Shown: positions 14,442 through 23,181, numbered from the stretch's first letter. The stretch is 53,024 nt of DNA from Nocardioides sp. Root240 (GCF_001428825.1 NZ_LMIT01000015.1:93655-146678), one strand, 5' to 3'. Numbers and translations: made by a program. The notes: generated from the sequence alone by a model not told the origin.

Positions 14442-16694
14442 ATGGACGACGACGCAGAGATCATCGCCGAGTTCCTCGTGGAGTCCCACGAGAACCTCGA
14501 CCAGCTGGACCGCGACCTCGTCGAGCTGGAGCAACAGCCCGACTCGAGGGAGCGGCTGTCGAGCATCTTCCGCACGATCCACACGATCAAGGGCACCAGC
14601 GGGTTCCTGGCGTTCAACCGCCTCGAGCAGCTGACGCACGTGGGGGAGACCCTGCTGTCGCGGCTGCGCGACGGCGAGGCGCAGATGACGCCGGCCATCG
14701 CCGAGGCGCTGCTCTCGATGGTCGACACCGTCCGCGCCCTCCTCTCCGTGATCGAGCACACCAGCGCCGACACCGACCCGTCGGTCGACGTCGTGCCGGT
14801 CGTCGCCGTGATCGAGGACCTGCTGGCCGGGCGCGAGCCCGCGGCCAGCACCCCGGCGCTCGTGGCGTCCGAGGTCGGCGGAGCCACGGAGGAGCCGGTC
14901 GTGTCCCCGGCGGTCTCCTCCGTGGCGCCGCCCGACCCCGAGCCGGTCGCCGAGCCGGTCGCCGAGCCGGTCGCCGAGGCCGAGCCCGCCCCCGAGCCGA
15001 CTCCCGAGCCGACCCCCGAGCCCGCCCCCGAGTGGGACGGCGTCGAGCGGCGTGCCCGCGTCGACTCGTCGGTCCGCGTGGACGTCGACCTGCTCGACGA
15101 CCTCGTCGATCTGGTCGGCGAGCTGGTGCTCACCCGCAACCAGCTCCTGCAGCGCAGCCTGGCGTCCCCGGACGTCGAGCTGGTCCGTGCCAGCCAGCGC
15201 CTCGACCTGGTCGCCAGCGAGCTGCAGGAGTCGGTCATGAAGACCCGCATGCAGCCCATCGGCCAGGTCTGGTCGAAGCTGCCGCGTGTCGTCCGCGACC
15301 TGTCCCACCAGCTCGGCCGCGAGGTCGAGCTCGTGATGGAGGGTCACGAGACCGAGCTCGACCGCAGCCTGCTCGAGGCGGTCAAGGACCCGCTGACCCA
15401 CCTGGTCCGCAACTCCCTCGACCACGGCATCGAGCCGCCCGACGTCCGCGCCGCCGCCGGCAAGCCCACCAAGGGCACGCTGAGCCTGCGGGCCTACCAC
15501 GAGTCCGGCCAGGTCGTGGTCGAGATCGCGGACGACGGCAAGGGCATCGACCCCGCGAAGATCTCCGCCGTCGCCCTCGAGCGCGGCGTCGTCACCCGCG
15601 AGCAGCTGTCCCGGATGGACGCCCGCGAGGTGCTCGGCCTGATCTTCCGACCCGGCTTCTCCACCGCGGCCGCGGTCTCCAACATCTCCGGTCGCGGCGT
15701 CGGCATGGACGTCGTCCGCACCAACATCGAGCGGATCGGCGGCAGCGTCGACGTGACCTCCGAGCCCGGCCGCGGTACGACGACGCGCGTCCGGATCCCG
15801 CTGACGCTGGCGATCATCCCCGCACTCGTCGTGGGCGAGGGACCCGAGCGCTACGCCATCCCGCAGGCCAACCTGGTCGAGCTGGTCCGGATCGAGGGCG
15901 ACGACCTCCAGCGCCAGGTCGAGGACCTGGCCGGTGCACCGGTGCTGCGCCTGCGCGGCAAGCTGCTCCCGCTGGTGTCGCTCTCCGGTGTGCTCACCGG
16001 CGTCCACCCCGACGCCGGCGAGGCGCTGACCGTCGTCGTGCTCCAGTCGGACGACGTGCGCTTCGGCCTGTGCGTCTCGACGGTCCACGACACGCAGGAG
16101 ATCGTCGTCAAGCCGATCGGGCGCCAGCTCAAGGGCCTGGCCATGTACGCCGGCGCGACGATCATGGGCGACGGGCGGGTCGCGCTGATCCTCGACGTCG
16201 CGGGGATCGCCGTCACCGCCGGGGTGGGCGCGACGCAGGCCGAGACCGGCGACCCGCGCGCCACCGCCACCGATGACCGCACCGCACTGCTGGTGCTCGA
16301 GGTCGCCGACGGCCGCCGCGCAGCCCTCCCGCTCGCGGCGGTCGCTCGGCTCGAGGAGTTCGGGCGGGAGCGGATCGAGCGCAGCGGGAGTGCCGAGGTG
16401 GTCCAGTACCGCGACGGCATCCTGCCGCTGGTCCGGCTCGCGACGGCGATCGGGCTGCCCGACACCAGCGACCGCAGCGACCAGGTCAGCGTCGTCGTCC
16501 ACGAGACCGGCGACGCCGCCGGGGGAGCGGTCGGCATCGTCATCGACCGGGTCCTCGACGTGGTCGAGGTCGCCGTCACCGCCAGCCAGGTCGGCCGTCG
16601 TGCGGGCGTCACGGGCAGCGCCGTCGTCCAGGACCGGGTCACCGACCTGGTCGACCTCGAGGCCGTCGTCGCCCGGTCAGGAGTTCCGGCATGA
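14442..16694 (+). CDS. cheA: CheA chemotaxis histidine kinase with two CheW-like domains
   Basis: This 750-residue cytoplasmic kinase phosphorylates CheY and CheB. The HPt domain carries His47 in FRTIHTIKGTSGFL. No P2 domain is evident; instead a Glu-Pro-rich linker (about 165-202) leads to the dimerisation helices (DLLDDLVDLVGELVLTRNQLLQ). The ATPase domain has NSLDHGIE, IADDGKGID, FRPGFST and SGRGVGMDVV. Two consecutive CheW-like regulatory domains follow (about 468-600 and 607-747). AAGGAGG precedes the ATG. The cheW and chemoreceptor genes follow on the same strand. Confidence 0.97.
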   Translation: MDDDAEIIAEFLVESHENLDQLDRDLVELEQQPDSRERLSSIFRTIHTIKGTSGFLAFNRLEQLTHVGETLLSRLRDGEAQMTPAIAEALLSMVDTVRALLSVIEHTSADTDPSVDVVPVVAVIEDLLAGREPAASTPALVASEVGGATEEPVVSPAVSSVAPPDPEPVAEPVAEPVAEAEPAPEPTPEPTPEPAPEWDGVERRARVDSSVRVDVDLLDDLVDLVGELVLTRNQLLQRSLASPDVELVRASQRLDLVASELQESVMKTRMQPIGQVWSKLPRVVRDLSHQLGREVELVMEGHETELDRSLLEAVKDPLTHLVRNSLDHGIEPPDVRAAAGKPTKGTLSLRAYHESGQVVVEIADDGKGIDPAKISAVALERGVVTREQLSRMDAREVLGLIFRPGFSTAAAVSNISGRGVGMDVVRTNIERIGGSVDVTSEPGRGTTTRVRIPLTLAIIPALVVGEGPERYAIPQANLVELVRIEGDDLQRQVEDLAGAPVLRLRGKLLPLVSLSGVLTGVHPDAGEALTVVVLQSDDVRFGLCVSTVHDTQEIVVKPIGRQLKGLAMYAGATIMGDGRVALILDVAGIAVTAGVGATQAETGDPRATATDDRTALLVLEVADGRRAALPLAAVARLEEFGRERIERSGSAEVVQYRDGILPLVRLATAIGLPDTSDRSDQVSVVVHETGDAAGGAVGIVIDRVLDVVEVAVTASQVGRRAGVTGSAVVQDRVTDLVDLEAVVARSGVPA

Positions 16695-16705
16695 TCCACC
16701 CCACT

Positions 16706-16746
16706 CGATTCCTCGTTCCCCCGCTGCGCTCCTCCACGAGCAATCG
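16706..16746. repeat. REP-like imperfect inverted repeat between cheA and cheW
   Basis: CGATT-c-CTCGT and ACGAG-c-AATCG flank a GC-rich core containing GCTGCGCTCCTCC. It resembles the dispersed palindromic elements at 33003-33041 and 50750-50810 in general make-up. Confidence 0.4.
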
Positions 16747-16761
16747 ATCGGGGACCCCGGA

Positions 16762-17238
16762 ATGAGCGTCACCTCCCTCACCCGCACCGCCGAGCAGTAC
16801 TGCACCTTCTGGGTCGCCGACCTCTTCTTCGGGGTCTCCGTGGACGAGGTGCAGGAGGTGCTGCGGCACCAGCCGATGACCCCGGTCCCGCGGGCCGACG
16901 AAGCCGTCACCGGCCTGATCAACCTGCGCGGCCAGATCGTCACCGCCGTCGACCTGCGGATGCGCCTCGGGCTGCCGGCGCGCACCGACGAGAAGGTCCC
17001 CATGAACGTGATCGTCCGCACCCGCGGCGAGGTGGTCAGCCTCCTCGTCGACGACATCGGGGACGTGATCGACACCGCCGGCGTGGATGCCCAGCCGGTC
17101 CCCTCGAACATGCCCAAGGGAGTGCAGGACGTCATCCGCGGGGTGCGCCCGCTGCCTGACGCCATCCTGCTCGTCCTCGACGCAGATCGCGCGGTCGACG
17201 TCTCGACCACGCCCGACACCACCGGAGGAAACCCGTGA
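16762..17238 (+). CDS. cheW: CheW chemotaxis coupling protein
   Basis: This 158-residue SH3-like adaptor links chemoreceptors to CheA. It shows YCTFWVADLFFGVSVDEVQEVLRHQPMTPVPRADEAVTGLINLRGQIVTAVDLRMRLG, the conserved CheW region with the LINLRG receptor/kinase interface. The ATG at 16762 begins the family N terminus. Its stop overlaps the GTG of the receptor gene. The frame is open upstream, but only over the end of cheA and a repeat. Confidence 0.96.
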   Translation: MSVTSLTRTAEQYCTFWVADLFFGVSVDEVQEVLRHQPMTPVPRADEAVTGLINLRGQIVTAVDLRMRLGLPARTDEKVPMNVIVRTRGEVVSLLVDDIGDVIDTAGVDAQPVPSNMPKGVQDVIRGVRPLPDAILLVLDADRAVDVSTTPDTTGGNP

Positions 17239-19538
17239 CCGAGACCCTGGACGTGCCGGTGAACGGCACCGGTCCCGCCAAGTCGACCCGCACCGCCAAG
17301 CCGCGCGCTGCCGCACCCGCCGCCGCGACCGACGCGTCGTCGTTCGCGCTGTCGATGATGGAGAACAGCCCCACGAACATGATGTTCGCGGACCGCGAGT
17401 TCGTCATCCGCTACATGAACCCGGCCTCGCTCGAGACCCTGCGCAAGCTGGAGGAGCACCTGCCGATCAAGGCGGACGACATCGTCGGCGCCAGCCTCGA
17501 CGTGTTCCACAAGAAGCCGTCGTACCAGCGCGGGATCCTGGCCGACGCGACCAACCTGCCGCGTCGCGCGAACATCCAGGTCGGCCCGGAGGTCCTCGAC
17601 CTCCTGGTGTCGCCGATCCGCGACGCCGCCGGCGAGTACGTCGGCGCGATGGCCACCTGGGAGGTCATCACCGAGAAGGTGCGGATGGAGGAGGAGGTTG
17701 CTCGAGTGACCTCGATGATGGAGAACTCCCCGACGAACATGATGTTCGCGGACCGCGACTTCGTCATCCGCTACATGAACCCGGCCTCGCTGAACACCCT
17801 GCGCAGCCTCGAGAAGGTCCTGCCGGTGACCGCCGACCAGGTGATCGGCTCCAGCCTCGACATCTTCCACAAGAACCCGGCGTACCAGCGCGGGATCCTC
17901 GAGAGCGCCGAGCACCTGCCGCGCCGCGCCGACATTAAGGTCGGCGACGAGACCCTCGACCTCCTGGTCAGCGCGATCACCGACGGCAAGGGCGAGTACA
18001 TCGGCGCGATGGCGACCTGGGAGGTCGTCACCGACCGCCTGCGCGCCGAGCGCGAGCGCGCCGAGTCCGAGGCGGACACCACCGCCGTCAACAAGCTCCT
18101 CTCGACGCTGTCGTCCGCCACCGACGTCGACCGGGCCGTGCAGAGCGCGCTCGACACCGTCCGCGGCGAGTTCGGCTGGGCCTACGGCTCCTACTGGAAG
18201 ATCGACCCGGCCGATCGGACGCTGAAGTTCGAGCGCGAGTCCGGTGACGCCGGCGCCGAGTTCCGCCGCGTGACCCTGCAGGCGTCCTTCGCCGAGGGCG
18301 TCGGCCTCTCCGGCCGGGCCTGGGCGCAGCGGGACCTCTTCTTCACCCCCGACATCGGCGAGATGACCGACTGCGTCCGTGCCCCTGTCGCGCAGCAGGT
18401 CGGCGTGAAGTCGGGTGTCTGCTTCCCGTTGATCGTCGAGGGCGAGGTGATCGGCACGATGGACTTCTTCGCGACCGAGACCCTCCAGCCGACCCCCCAG
18501 CGCCTCGAGGCGCTGCGCAACGTGGGCCGCCTGGTCTCGCAGGCGATCGCGCGGATCGACCGCGAGACCGCCGAGCGGGAGGCGGCCGCCGTCCTCGCGA
18601 CCAAGGTCGCGCAGATCCTCGACGTCGTCTCCGCGGCCGCCGCCGGCGACCTCACCCGCGAGCTCGACATCGACGGCGACGACGCGGTCGGCCAGGTCGC
18701 CGACGGCCTGCGCACCCTGCTCTCCACGCTGCGCGGCAGCATGGGCGACATCGGCGGTACGGCGGAGTCGCTCGCCGCGGCGGCCGACCAGCTCACGTCG
18801 CTGGCCGAGGGCATGGGCGAGGGCGCCACGATGACCTCCGACCGTGCCGCGTCCGCGTCGAGCGCCTCGGTGCAGGTGTCGGCGTCCATCCAGACGGTCG
18901 CCACCGCGGCCGAGGAGATGACCGCGTCCATCCGCGAGATCGCCAAGAACGCCACCGAGGCCGCGACCGTCGCCACCGACGCCGTCACGGTCGCCTCCGA
19001 GGCCCAGGGAACCGTCGCCTCGCTCGGTGAGTCGTCGGCCGAGATCGGCCAGGTCATCAAGGTGATCACCTCGATCGCCCAGCAGACCAACCTGCTCGCC
19101 CTCAACGCGACCATCGAGGCCGCCCGCGCCGGCGACGCCGGCAAGGGCTTCGCGGTCGTCGCCAACGAGGTCAAGGAGCTCGCCAAGGAGACCGCCAAGG
19201 CGACCGAGGAGATCGGCCAGAAGATCGAGGCCATCCAGAGCGACACCCAGGGCGCCGTCTCCGCGATCAGCCGGATCGCCGACGTCATCGCCAAGATCAA
19301 CGACATCCAGTCGACGATCGCCTCGGCCGTGGAGGAGCAGACCGCCACCACGAACGAGATCGCCCGCTCGGTCACCGAGGCCGCTGCCGGCGCCAACGGC
19401 ATCGCCGAGGACGTCACCCAGGTGGCCACCGCCGCCGCCGACACCCGCGAGGGCGCGCAGAACACCCTCACCTCGGCCACCGAGCTCACCGGCATGGCCG
19501 GTCAGCTGCGGGACCTGGTGGGTCGCTTCGCCCTCTGA
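17235..19538 (+). CDS. Soluble chemoreceptor with tandem PAS domains and GAF domain
   Basis: This 767-residue methyl-accepting protein has no membrane segment. Two nearly identical PAS-like domains (about 40-150 and 160-270) start with SMMENSPTNMMFADR and are offset by exactly 120 codons. A GAF-like domain follows (about 285-450, FAEGVGLSGRAWAQ...GVCFPLIVEGEVIGTMDFFA). Next come a HAMP-like stretch (AAAAGDLTRELDIDGDDAVGQV) and a long signalling helix with the hairpin tip IAQQTNLLALNATIEAARAG. It should form cytoplasmic arrays with CheW and CheA and sense an intracellular cue. GTG start overlapping cheW, with GGAGGAA upstream. Confidence 0.93.
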   Translation: MTETLDVPVNGTGPAKSTRTAKPRAAAPAAATDASSFALSMMENSPTNMMFADREFVIRYMNPASLETLRKLEEHLPIKADDIVGASLDVFHKKPSYQRGILADATNLPRRANIQVGPEVLDLLVSPIRDAAGEYVGAMATWEVITEKVRMEEEVARVTSMMENSPTNMMFADRDFVIRYMNPASLNTLRSLEKVLPVTADQVIGSSLDIFHKNPAYQRGILESAEHLPRRADIKVGDETLDLLVSAITDGKGEYIGAMATWEVVTDRLRAERERAESEADTTAVNKLLSTLSSATDVDRAVQSALDTVRGEFGWAYGSYWKIDPADRTLKFERESGDAGAEFRRVTLQASFAEGVGLSGRAWAQRDLFFTPDIGEMTDCVRAPVAQQVGVKSGVCFPLIVEGEVIGTMDFFATETLQPTPQRLEALRNVGRLVSQAIARIDRETAEREAAAVLATKVAQILDVVSAAAAGDLTRELDIDGDDAVGQVADGLRTLLSTLRGSMGDIGGTAESLAAAADQLTSLAEGMGEGATMTSDRAASASSASVQVSASIQTVATAAEEMTASIREIAKNATEAATVATDAVTVASEAQGTVASLGESSAEIGQVIKVITSIAQQTNLLALNATIEAARAGDAGKGFAVVANEVKELAKETAKATEEIGQKIEAIQSDTQGAVSAISRIADVIAKINDIQSTIASAVEEQTATTNEIARSVTEAAAGANGIAEDVTQVATAAADTREGAQNTLTSATELTGMAGQLRDLVGRFAL

Positions 19539-19553
19539 GGCACACGCGTCGTA

Positions 19554-19595
19554 CCGAAGGGCCCCGTCACTCGACCGAGTGACGGGGCCCTTCGG
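19554..19595. terminator. Strong hairpin after the chemotaxis operon
   Basis: A 20-bp perfect stem (CCGAAGGGCCCCGTCACTCG and its complement) around a 2-nt centre ends the cheA-cheW-receptor operon. No T tract follows. Confidence 0.85.
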
Positions 19596-19617
19596 CGTCC
19601 CCGGACGTGTCCGGCCA

Positions 19618-19648
19618 CCGGGCCGATCCCCCCACGAAATCGGCCCGG
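19618..19648. promoter_or_regulatory. Inverted repeat upstream of the FHA-HTH gene
   Basis: CCGGGCCGAT, 11 nt, ATCGGCCCGG: 10-bp perfect arms. The half-site spacing of two helical turns fits a dimeric regulator. Confidence 0.45.
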
Positions 19649-19705
19649 CCGACGGTGTCCCGTCGCGACGACACTCCTGTGCGTGGGGACGGGCTGTCAC
19701 GCGGA

Positions 19706-19724
19706 ACCGACAGTTGCTGTCGGT
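19706..19724. promoter_or_regulatory. Operator-like palindrome at the FHA-HTH/kinase promoter
   Basis: ACCGACAG-TTG-CTGTCGGT, 8-bp perfect arms, 41 bp before the start codon. It would overlap or flank the -35 region of the promoter whose -10 is TATGTT at 19753-19758. Confidence 0.6.
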
Positions 19725-19752
19725 ATCACTCCCACCGGGTCGCGGGCGGCCC

Positions 19753-19758
19753 TATGTT
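19753..19758 (+). promoter_or_regulatory. -10 box of a leaderless FHA-HTH transcript
   Basis: TATGTT with 7 nt to the GTG at 19766 and no Shine-Dalgarno, consistent with leaderless transcription. An in-frame ATG at 19754 lies inside this box, which argues against it as the start. Confidence 0.45.
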
Positions 19759-19765
19759 TCGGCGT

Positions 19766-20449
19766 GTGAGTGAACCTGTCGTCGCCAAGGTCTGGTGGGA
19801 GGCGCCGCACCAGGGCATGCTCGAGCGCTTCCTGTCGGCCAGCGACGTGGTCGCCTTCGGGCGGGGCGCCGGCTGCGCCATCCGGATCGGGCACGCGCCC
19901 GTCTACCTCGAGAACGTCCCGCGGGTCTGGGGCGAGCTGTCCTGGCACCGCGGCCGCGTGGTGGTGCAGAACGTCAGCACCCGTTGGGGCCTGCAGCTGG
20001 TCTCCGGCTCGTCCGGCGGCGAGGTCTCGCGCGTCGAGGTGCCGCCGGGTGCAGCGGCGTCCTCACCGGAGCGGCGCTTCGAGATCATCGGGCAGGCGCC
20101 GCAGGCGCAGATCCGGATCGAGGTGCTCGCCGCGGTCCGCGGGGCGGTCGACGCGGCCCTGCTGGGCGACGACCCGCCGAGCTTCGTGCCCTTCAGCCTG
20201 ACACCCACGCAGCAGCTCATCGGCGCCGCCATCGTGGAGCCGCTCCACCGCGGCCGCGCACGCCGTCCCGGGTACGCCGAGGTCGCCGCCGCGAGCAACT
20301 ACTCCGAGCGCACCGTCCGCGAGGCGGTCGCCGCGATGGACGGCCTGTTCGTGCTGCACCGCCTCGCAGACCCCGACGGCCCCAGCGACGCGCTCGACCG
20401 GGTCGCGCAGGCCCTCCGGCTGCACAGCGCGCTGCTGGGTGGCGGCTGA
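19766..20449 (+). CDS. FHA-like domain protein with C-terminal helix-turn-helix
   Basis: This protein of about 227 residues has an N-terminal beta-rich part resembling an FHA phosphothreonine-binding fold (VVAFGRGAGCAIRIGHAPVYLENVPRVWGELSWHRGRVVVQNVS). In it the GR and the late N-x-S positions are kept, but the usual S-x-x-H is not clear. The C-terminal part (about 140-205: LTPTQQLIGAAIVEPL, then YAEVAAASNYSERTVREAVAAMDGLF) looks like a winged or LuxR-like helix-turn-helix. It overlaps the kinase gene by one base (TGATG). I infer a DNA-binding effector that docks on phospho-Thr, perhaps on the adjacent kinase, and binds the palindromes upstream of its own gene. Confidence 0.75.
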   Translation: MSEPVVAKVWWEAPHQGMLERFLSASDVVAFGRGAGCAIRIGHAPVYLENVPRVWGELSWHRGRVVVQNVSTRWGLQLVSGSSGGEVSRVEVPPGAAASSPERRFEIIGQAPQAQIRIEVLAAVRGAVDAALLGDDPPSFVPFSLTPTQQLIGAAIVEPLHRGRARRPGYAEVAAASNYSERTVREAVAAMDGLFVLHRLADPDGPSDALDRVAQALRLHSALLGGG

Positions 20450-22491
20450 TGGACATCGCGCCGTACGCCGCCGTGACGGGCCCGCCCACGGACCGCACCC
20501 TGTACGGCGTACGCCGGCCCGGCAGCTTCCGCAAGGGCGGCATCGGCGTGGTCTACGAGGCCGAGCTGCGCCGGGACGTCGCCGACCATCCGGCCGGCAC
20601 GCGGGTCGGGCTCAAGCTGCTCAGCGGTGTCGACGAGCAGCGCTTCCGCAAGATCCTCGAGCGCAGCGAGCGGTTGCGTGCTGCCCGCCACCCGCACCTC
20701 GCCGTCCATGTCGACAGCTTCGTCGGTCCGCCGCTGAGCGCTCACGGGGTCGCCGAGGAGGACGCCGACCTGTTCTACTCCGCCCACGTCTGGGTCGAGG
20801 GCACGTCGTTGCGTGACCACGAGCCGGCGGCCCCGGATGCCGTCCTGGGCTGGCTCGGGCAGGTGGCCGCCGCCCTCGACCACCTGCACACCCTCCCCGG
20901 TGGTGGCTTCGCGCACCGGGACGTCCACGCCGGCAACGTGATCGTGCGCCCGGACGGCACCGCCGTGCTGATGGACTTCGACACCATCCTGTGGGGCGAG
21001 CTGTCCGACACGCGGCTCACCAGCCTGACCAGTCCGCGGGCGATCGACGCCGTCGGCCTGGCCGGGGCCCAGCGCGCCGACCGGTCGATGCTCGCCGTCA
21101 TGGCGCTCACCGCCCTCGCCGGGGGAGAGGCGGCCGACGCCGCCGGCTCCCTGGGTGAGCTGCAGGCAGCCGCCGGCGAGGGAGTCGCCGCTGGCGCCCG
21201 CGGAACGGCGCTCGTCGCCCACCTCCGCCACGCCGTCGAGGAACCTCCTGCCACGGCCGCTGAGGTCGTCGAGGTCGCCGCCGACCTGCTGTCGGGGCGG
21301 CGTCGTCCGCCTCGTCGACCGGTCCGCCTGCCACGCGCTGCCCGGTCCCCCCGGGTGGTCGCCGTTGCCGGGCTGCTCGCGCTCGTGCTGGGGATGAGCG
21401 TGACCGCGTGGTCGCTCGGGCGCCGCGACACCGGCACGCCGCCCACGTCGGCGCCCCGGTCGACGCCCACGGCCCCCGTCGCCCCGGCCTTCGCGTGCTG
21501 GGACGGCTCCCGGCAGCGCACCCTCAAGAAGTGTGGCGACCCGGACGGCGTCGCCGGCCTCAACTGGGCGTTCCCCACCCTGGACCTGACCAGCGCCTCG
21601 TGCTCGCCGCAGGGCGAGGACTACTACGCCTCCTGCAGCTTCGCCGATGCCGGTGTCGCGCCGGTGCCGGGGATCCCGGACGCCGGTGCCCCCGGACCCG
21701 GCGGGGGGTTGACCTTCGCCGACCTGCGCTCCTACGCCTGCGCCTACGAGTGCCGGGACTGGGTGGTCGACGGCGAGCTGACCGGCCGGATCCAGGTCGA
21801 GCGACCCGGTGCGAGCAACACCTGGGACACGTCGTCCGGTGCCACGGACCTGGTCCGGGTGACGGTCGCCTACGCGGGCTACGACGTGCTGCTCGACTTC
21901 TTCGTCACCGACGAGTCCGCGATCGACGTCCTGCTGGAGCGGCTGCACCCCCGCCCCGCGTCGCAGATGCGCGGTGTCGCCGTCACCGACGGCTCCGCGA
22001 CCGCCTGCTGGAACGGCACCAGCGCCGCGAGCCCCGACCGCTGCCCGGTGGTGGGCGGACGGGCCGGGCTGCTCTGGGCGTTCCCGGGCCTGCGCGGGCG
22101 TCTTGCGCGCTGCGAGGACCACTCGGGTGACGTGGAGGAGATGTGGATCTGCGACTACTCCGACCTGGGCCTCACCGACGTCCCCGGAGCGGGCGCGTGG
22201 CCGCACCAGCTCTACGTGCGCTTCACGAGCGGGACGCCGGGCGCGCAACAGGTCGGCCAGGCGCCGACCGCGACCCGGGACGTGAGGGAGTGGCGGATCG
22301 GCGAGGAAACCGTGGGCACGTTCGTGCGGACCACGGACCAGCTGTCGAGCGGCAGCCCTCTGATCCACGGCGTCGAGGCCGGATACGCCGCCGCGCCGTT
22401 CTGGTTCGACGTCGCCGGCCGGTCACAGGCCGAGGTCGACCAGGTGGTGGAGCTGCTCCACCCTCGGGCGATCCTGACGGACCGCGGCTGA
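20449..22491 (+). CDS. Membrane Ser/Thr protein kinase with duplicated extracytoplasmic domain
   Basis: This 680-residue protein has a kinase domain (about 18-285) with the glycine loop FRKGGIGVVYEAE, the Lys in VGLKLLS (56) and the catalytic loop HRDVHAGNVIV (Asp158, Asn163). The metal-binding motif is DFD (176-178) rather than DFG. One membrane segment (about 302-324) and a Thr/Pro linker lead outside. The exterior holds two related modules beginning CWDGSRQ... and CWNGTSA..., each with a GLxWAFP motif and paired cysteines, then a second half ending in LLxRLHPR or VELLHPR. The architecture is PknB-like, but the sensor modules are unfamiliar to me. It is coupled to the FHA-HTH gene. Confidence 0.85.
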   Translation: MDIAPYAAVTGPPTDRTLYGVRRPGSFRKGGIGVVYEAELRRDVADHPAGTRVGLKLLSGVDEQRFRKILERSERLRAARHPHLAVHVDSFVGPPLSAHGVAEEDADLFYSAHVWVEGTSLRDHEPAAPDAVLGWLGQVAAALDHLHTLPGGGFAHRDVHAGNVIVRPDGTAVLMDFDTILWGELSDTRLTSLTSPRAIDAVGLAGAQRADRSMLAVMALTALAGGEAADAAGSLGELQAAAGEGVAAGARGTALVAHLRHAVEEPPATAAEVVEVAADLLSGRRRPPRRPVRLPRAARSPRVVAVAGLLALVLGMSVTAWSLGRRDTGTPPTSAPRSTPTAPVAPAFACWDGSRQRTLKKCGDPDGVAGLNWAFPTLDLTSASCSPQGEDYYASCSFADAGVAPVPGIPDAGAPGPGGGLTFADLRSYACAYECRDWVVDGELTGRIQVERPGASNTWDTSSGATDLVRVTVAYAGYDVLLDFFVTDESAIDVLLERLHPRPASQMRGVAVTDGSATACWNGTSAASPDRCPVVGGRAGLLWAFPGLRGRLARCEDHSGDVEEMWICDYSDLGLTDVPGAGAWPHQLYVRFTSGTPGAQQVGQAPTATRDVREWRIGEETVGTFVRTTDQLSSGSPLIHGVEAGYAAAPFWFDVAGRSQAEVDQVVELLHPRAILTDRG

Positions 22492-22494
22492 GGA

Positions 22495-23181
22495 TCAGCC
22501 CACGCGACGTGCCGGGGGAGCCGACGTCGTACCGTCCCCACCCCGCAGCCGTACGGCGAGCAGCGCGGCCTGCGTGCGGTGCTGGAGGCCCAGTCGCGAC
22601 AGCAGCCCGGTGACGTGGTTCTTGACGGTCTTCTCGGCGAGGTAGAGCTCCTCGGCGATCTGCCGGTTCGTCATCCCCTCGGCGATGAGGAAGAAGATCT
22701 TGCGCTGCTGCGGGGTGAGCTCGCAGATGACGTCGAGCGACTTGCGCTGCATCTCCATCTGCTCGACGACGCGGCTGGCGACCGTCGGGTCGATCAGCGA
22801 GTGGCCGCCGGCGACGAGCTTGATGCCGCTCAGCAGGGAGTTGCCCTCGATGCGCTTGAGGACGTAGCCCGAGGCGCCGGCGAGGATGGCCGCCGAGATG
22901 GCGTCCGGGTCGTCGTACGTCGTGAGGATGAGCCCCTTGATCGTGGGGTCCACCGACCGCATCTCGCGGCAGATGTCGACGCCGGTGCCGTCGGCCAGGT
23001 GCGCGTCGAGGATCGCGACGTCCGGTCGCAGCTCGAGGATCTCGCGCAGGGCGACGGTGGCACTGCCGGACTGGCCGACCACCTCGATGGAGTCGTCGGT
23101 GGCGAGCAGGCTCGCCACGCCGCGGCGGACCACTTCGTGGTCGTCGACGAGGTAGACGCGGATCGGGTTCTGTTCAGCCAC
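22495..23181 (-). CDS. NarL/DevR-type LuxR-family response regulator
   Basis: This protein of about 228 residues has a receiver domain (VYLVDDHEVVRRGV; phospho-acceptor in DVAILDAHLADGTGVD; Lys in GYVLKRIEG) and a C-terminal LuxR helix-turn-helix (LTPQQRKIFFLIAEGMTNRQIAEELYLAEKTVKNHVTGLLSRLGLQHRTQAAL). It resembles DevR/DosR more than other NarL types, particularly in the linker and the KTVKNHVTGLLSRLG helix. GTG start at 23181. It converges with the membrane kinase with only 3 bp between stops. No histidine kinase partner lies nearby. Confidence 0.9.
   Translation of the reverse strand: MAEQNPIRVYLVDDHEVVRRGVASLLATDDSIEVVGQSGSATVALREILELRPDVAILDAHLADGTGVDICREMRSVDPTIKGLILTTYDDPDAISAAILAGASGYVLKRIEGNSLLSGIKLVAGGHSLIDPTVASRVVEQMEMQRKSLDVICELTPQQRKIFFLIAEGMTNRQIAEELYLAEKTVKNHVTGLLSRLGLQHRTQAALLAVRLRGGDGTTSAPPARRVG

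Noticed and set aside
14394..19700. Long minus-strand frames opposite cheA, cheW and the chemoreceptor
   Set aside because: Composition is of the antisense type with no domains; the plus-strand genes carry complete motifs.
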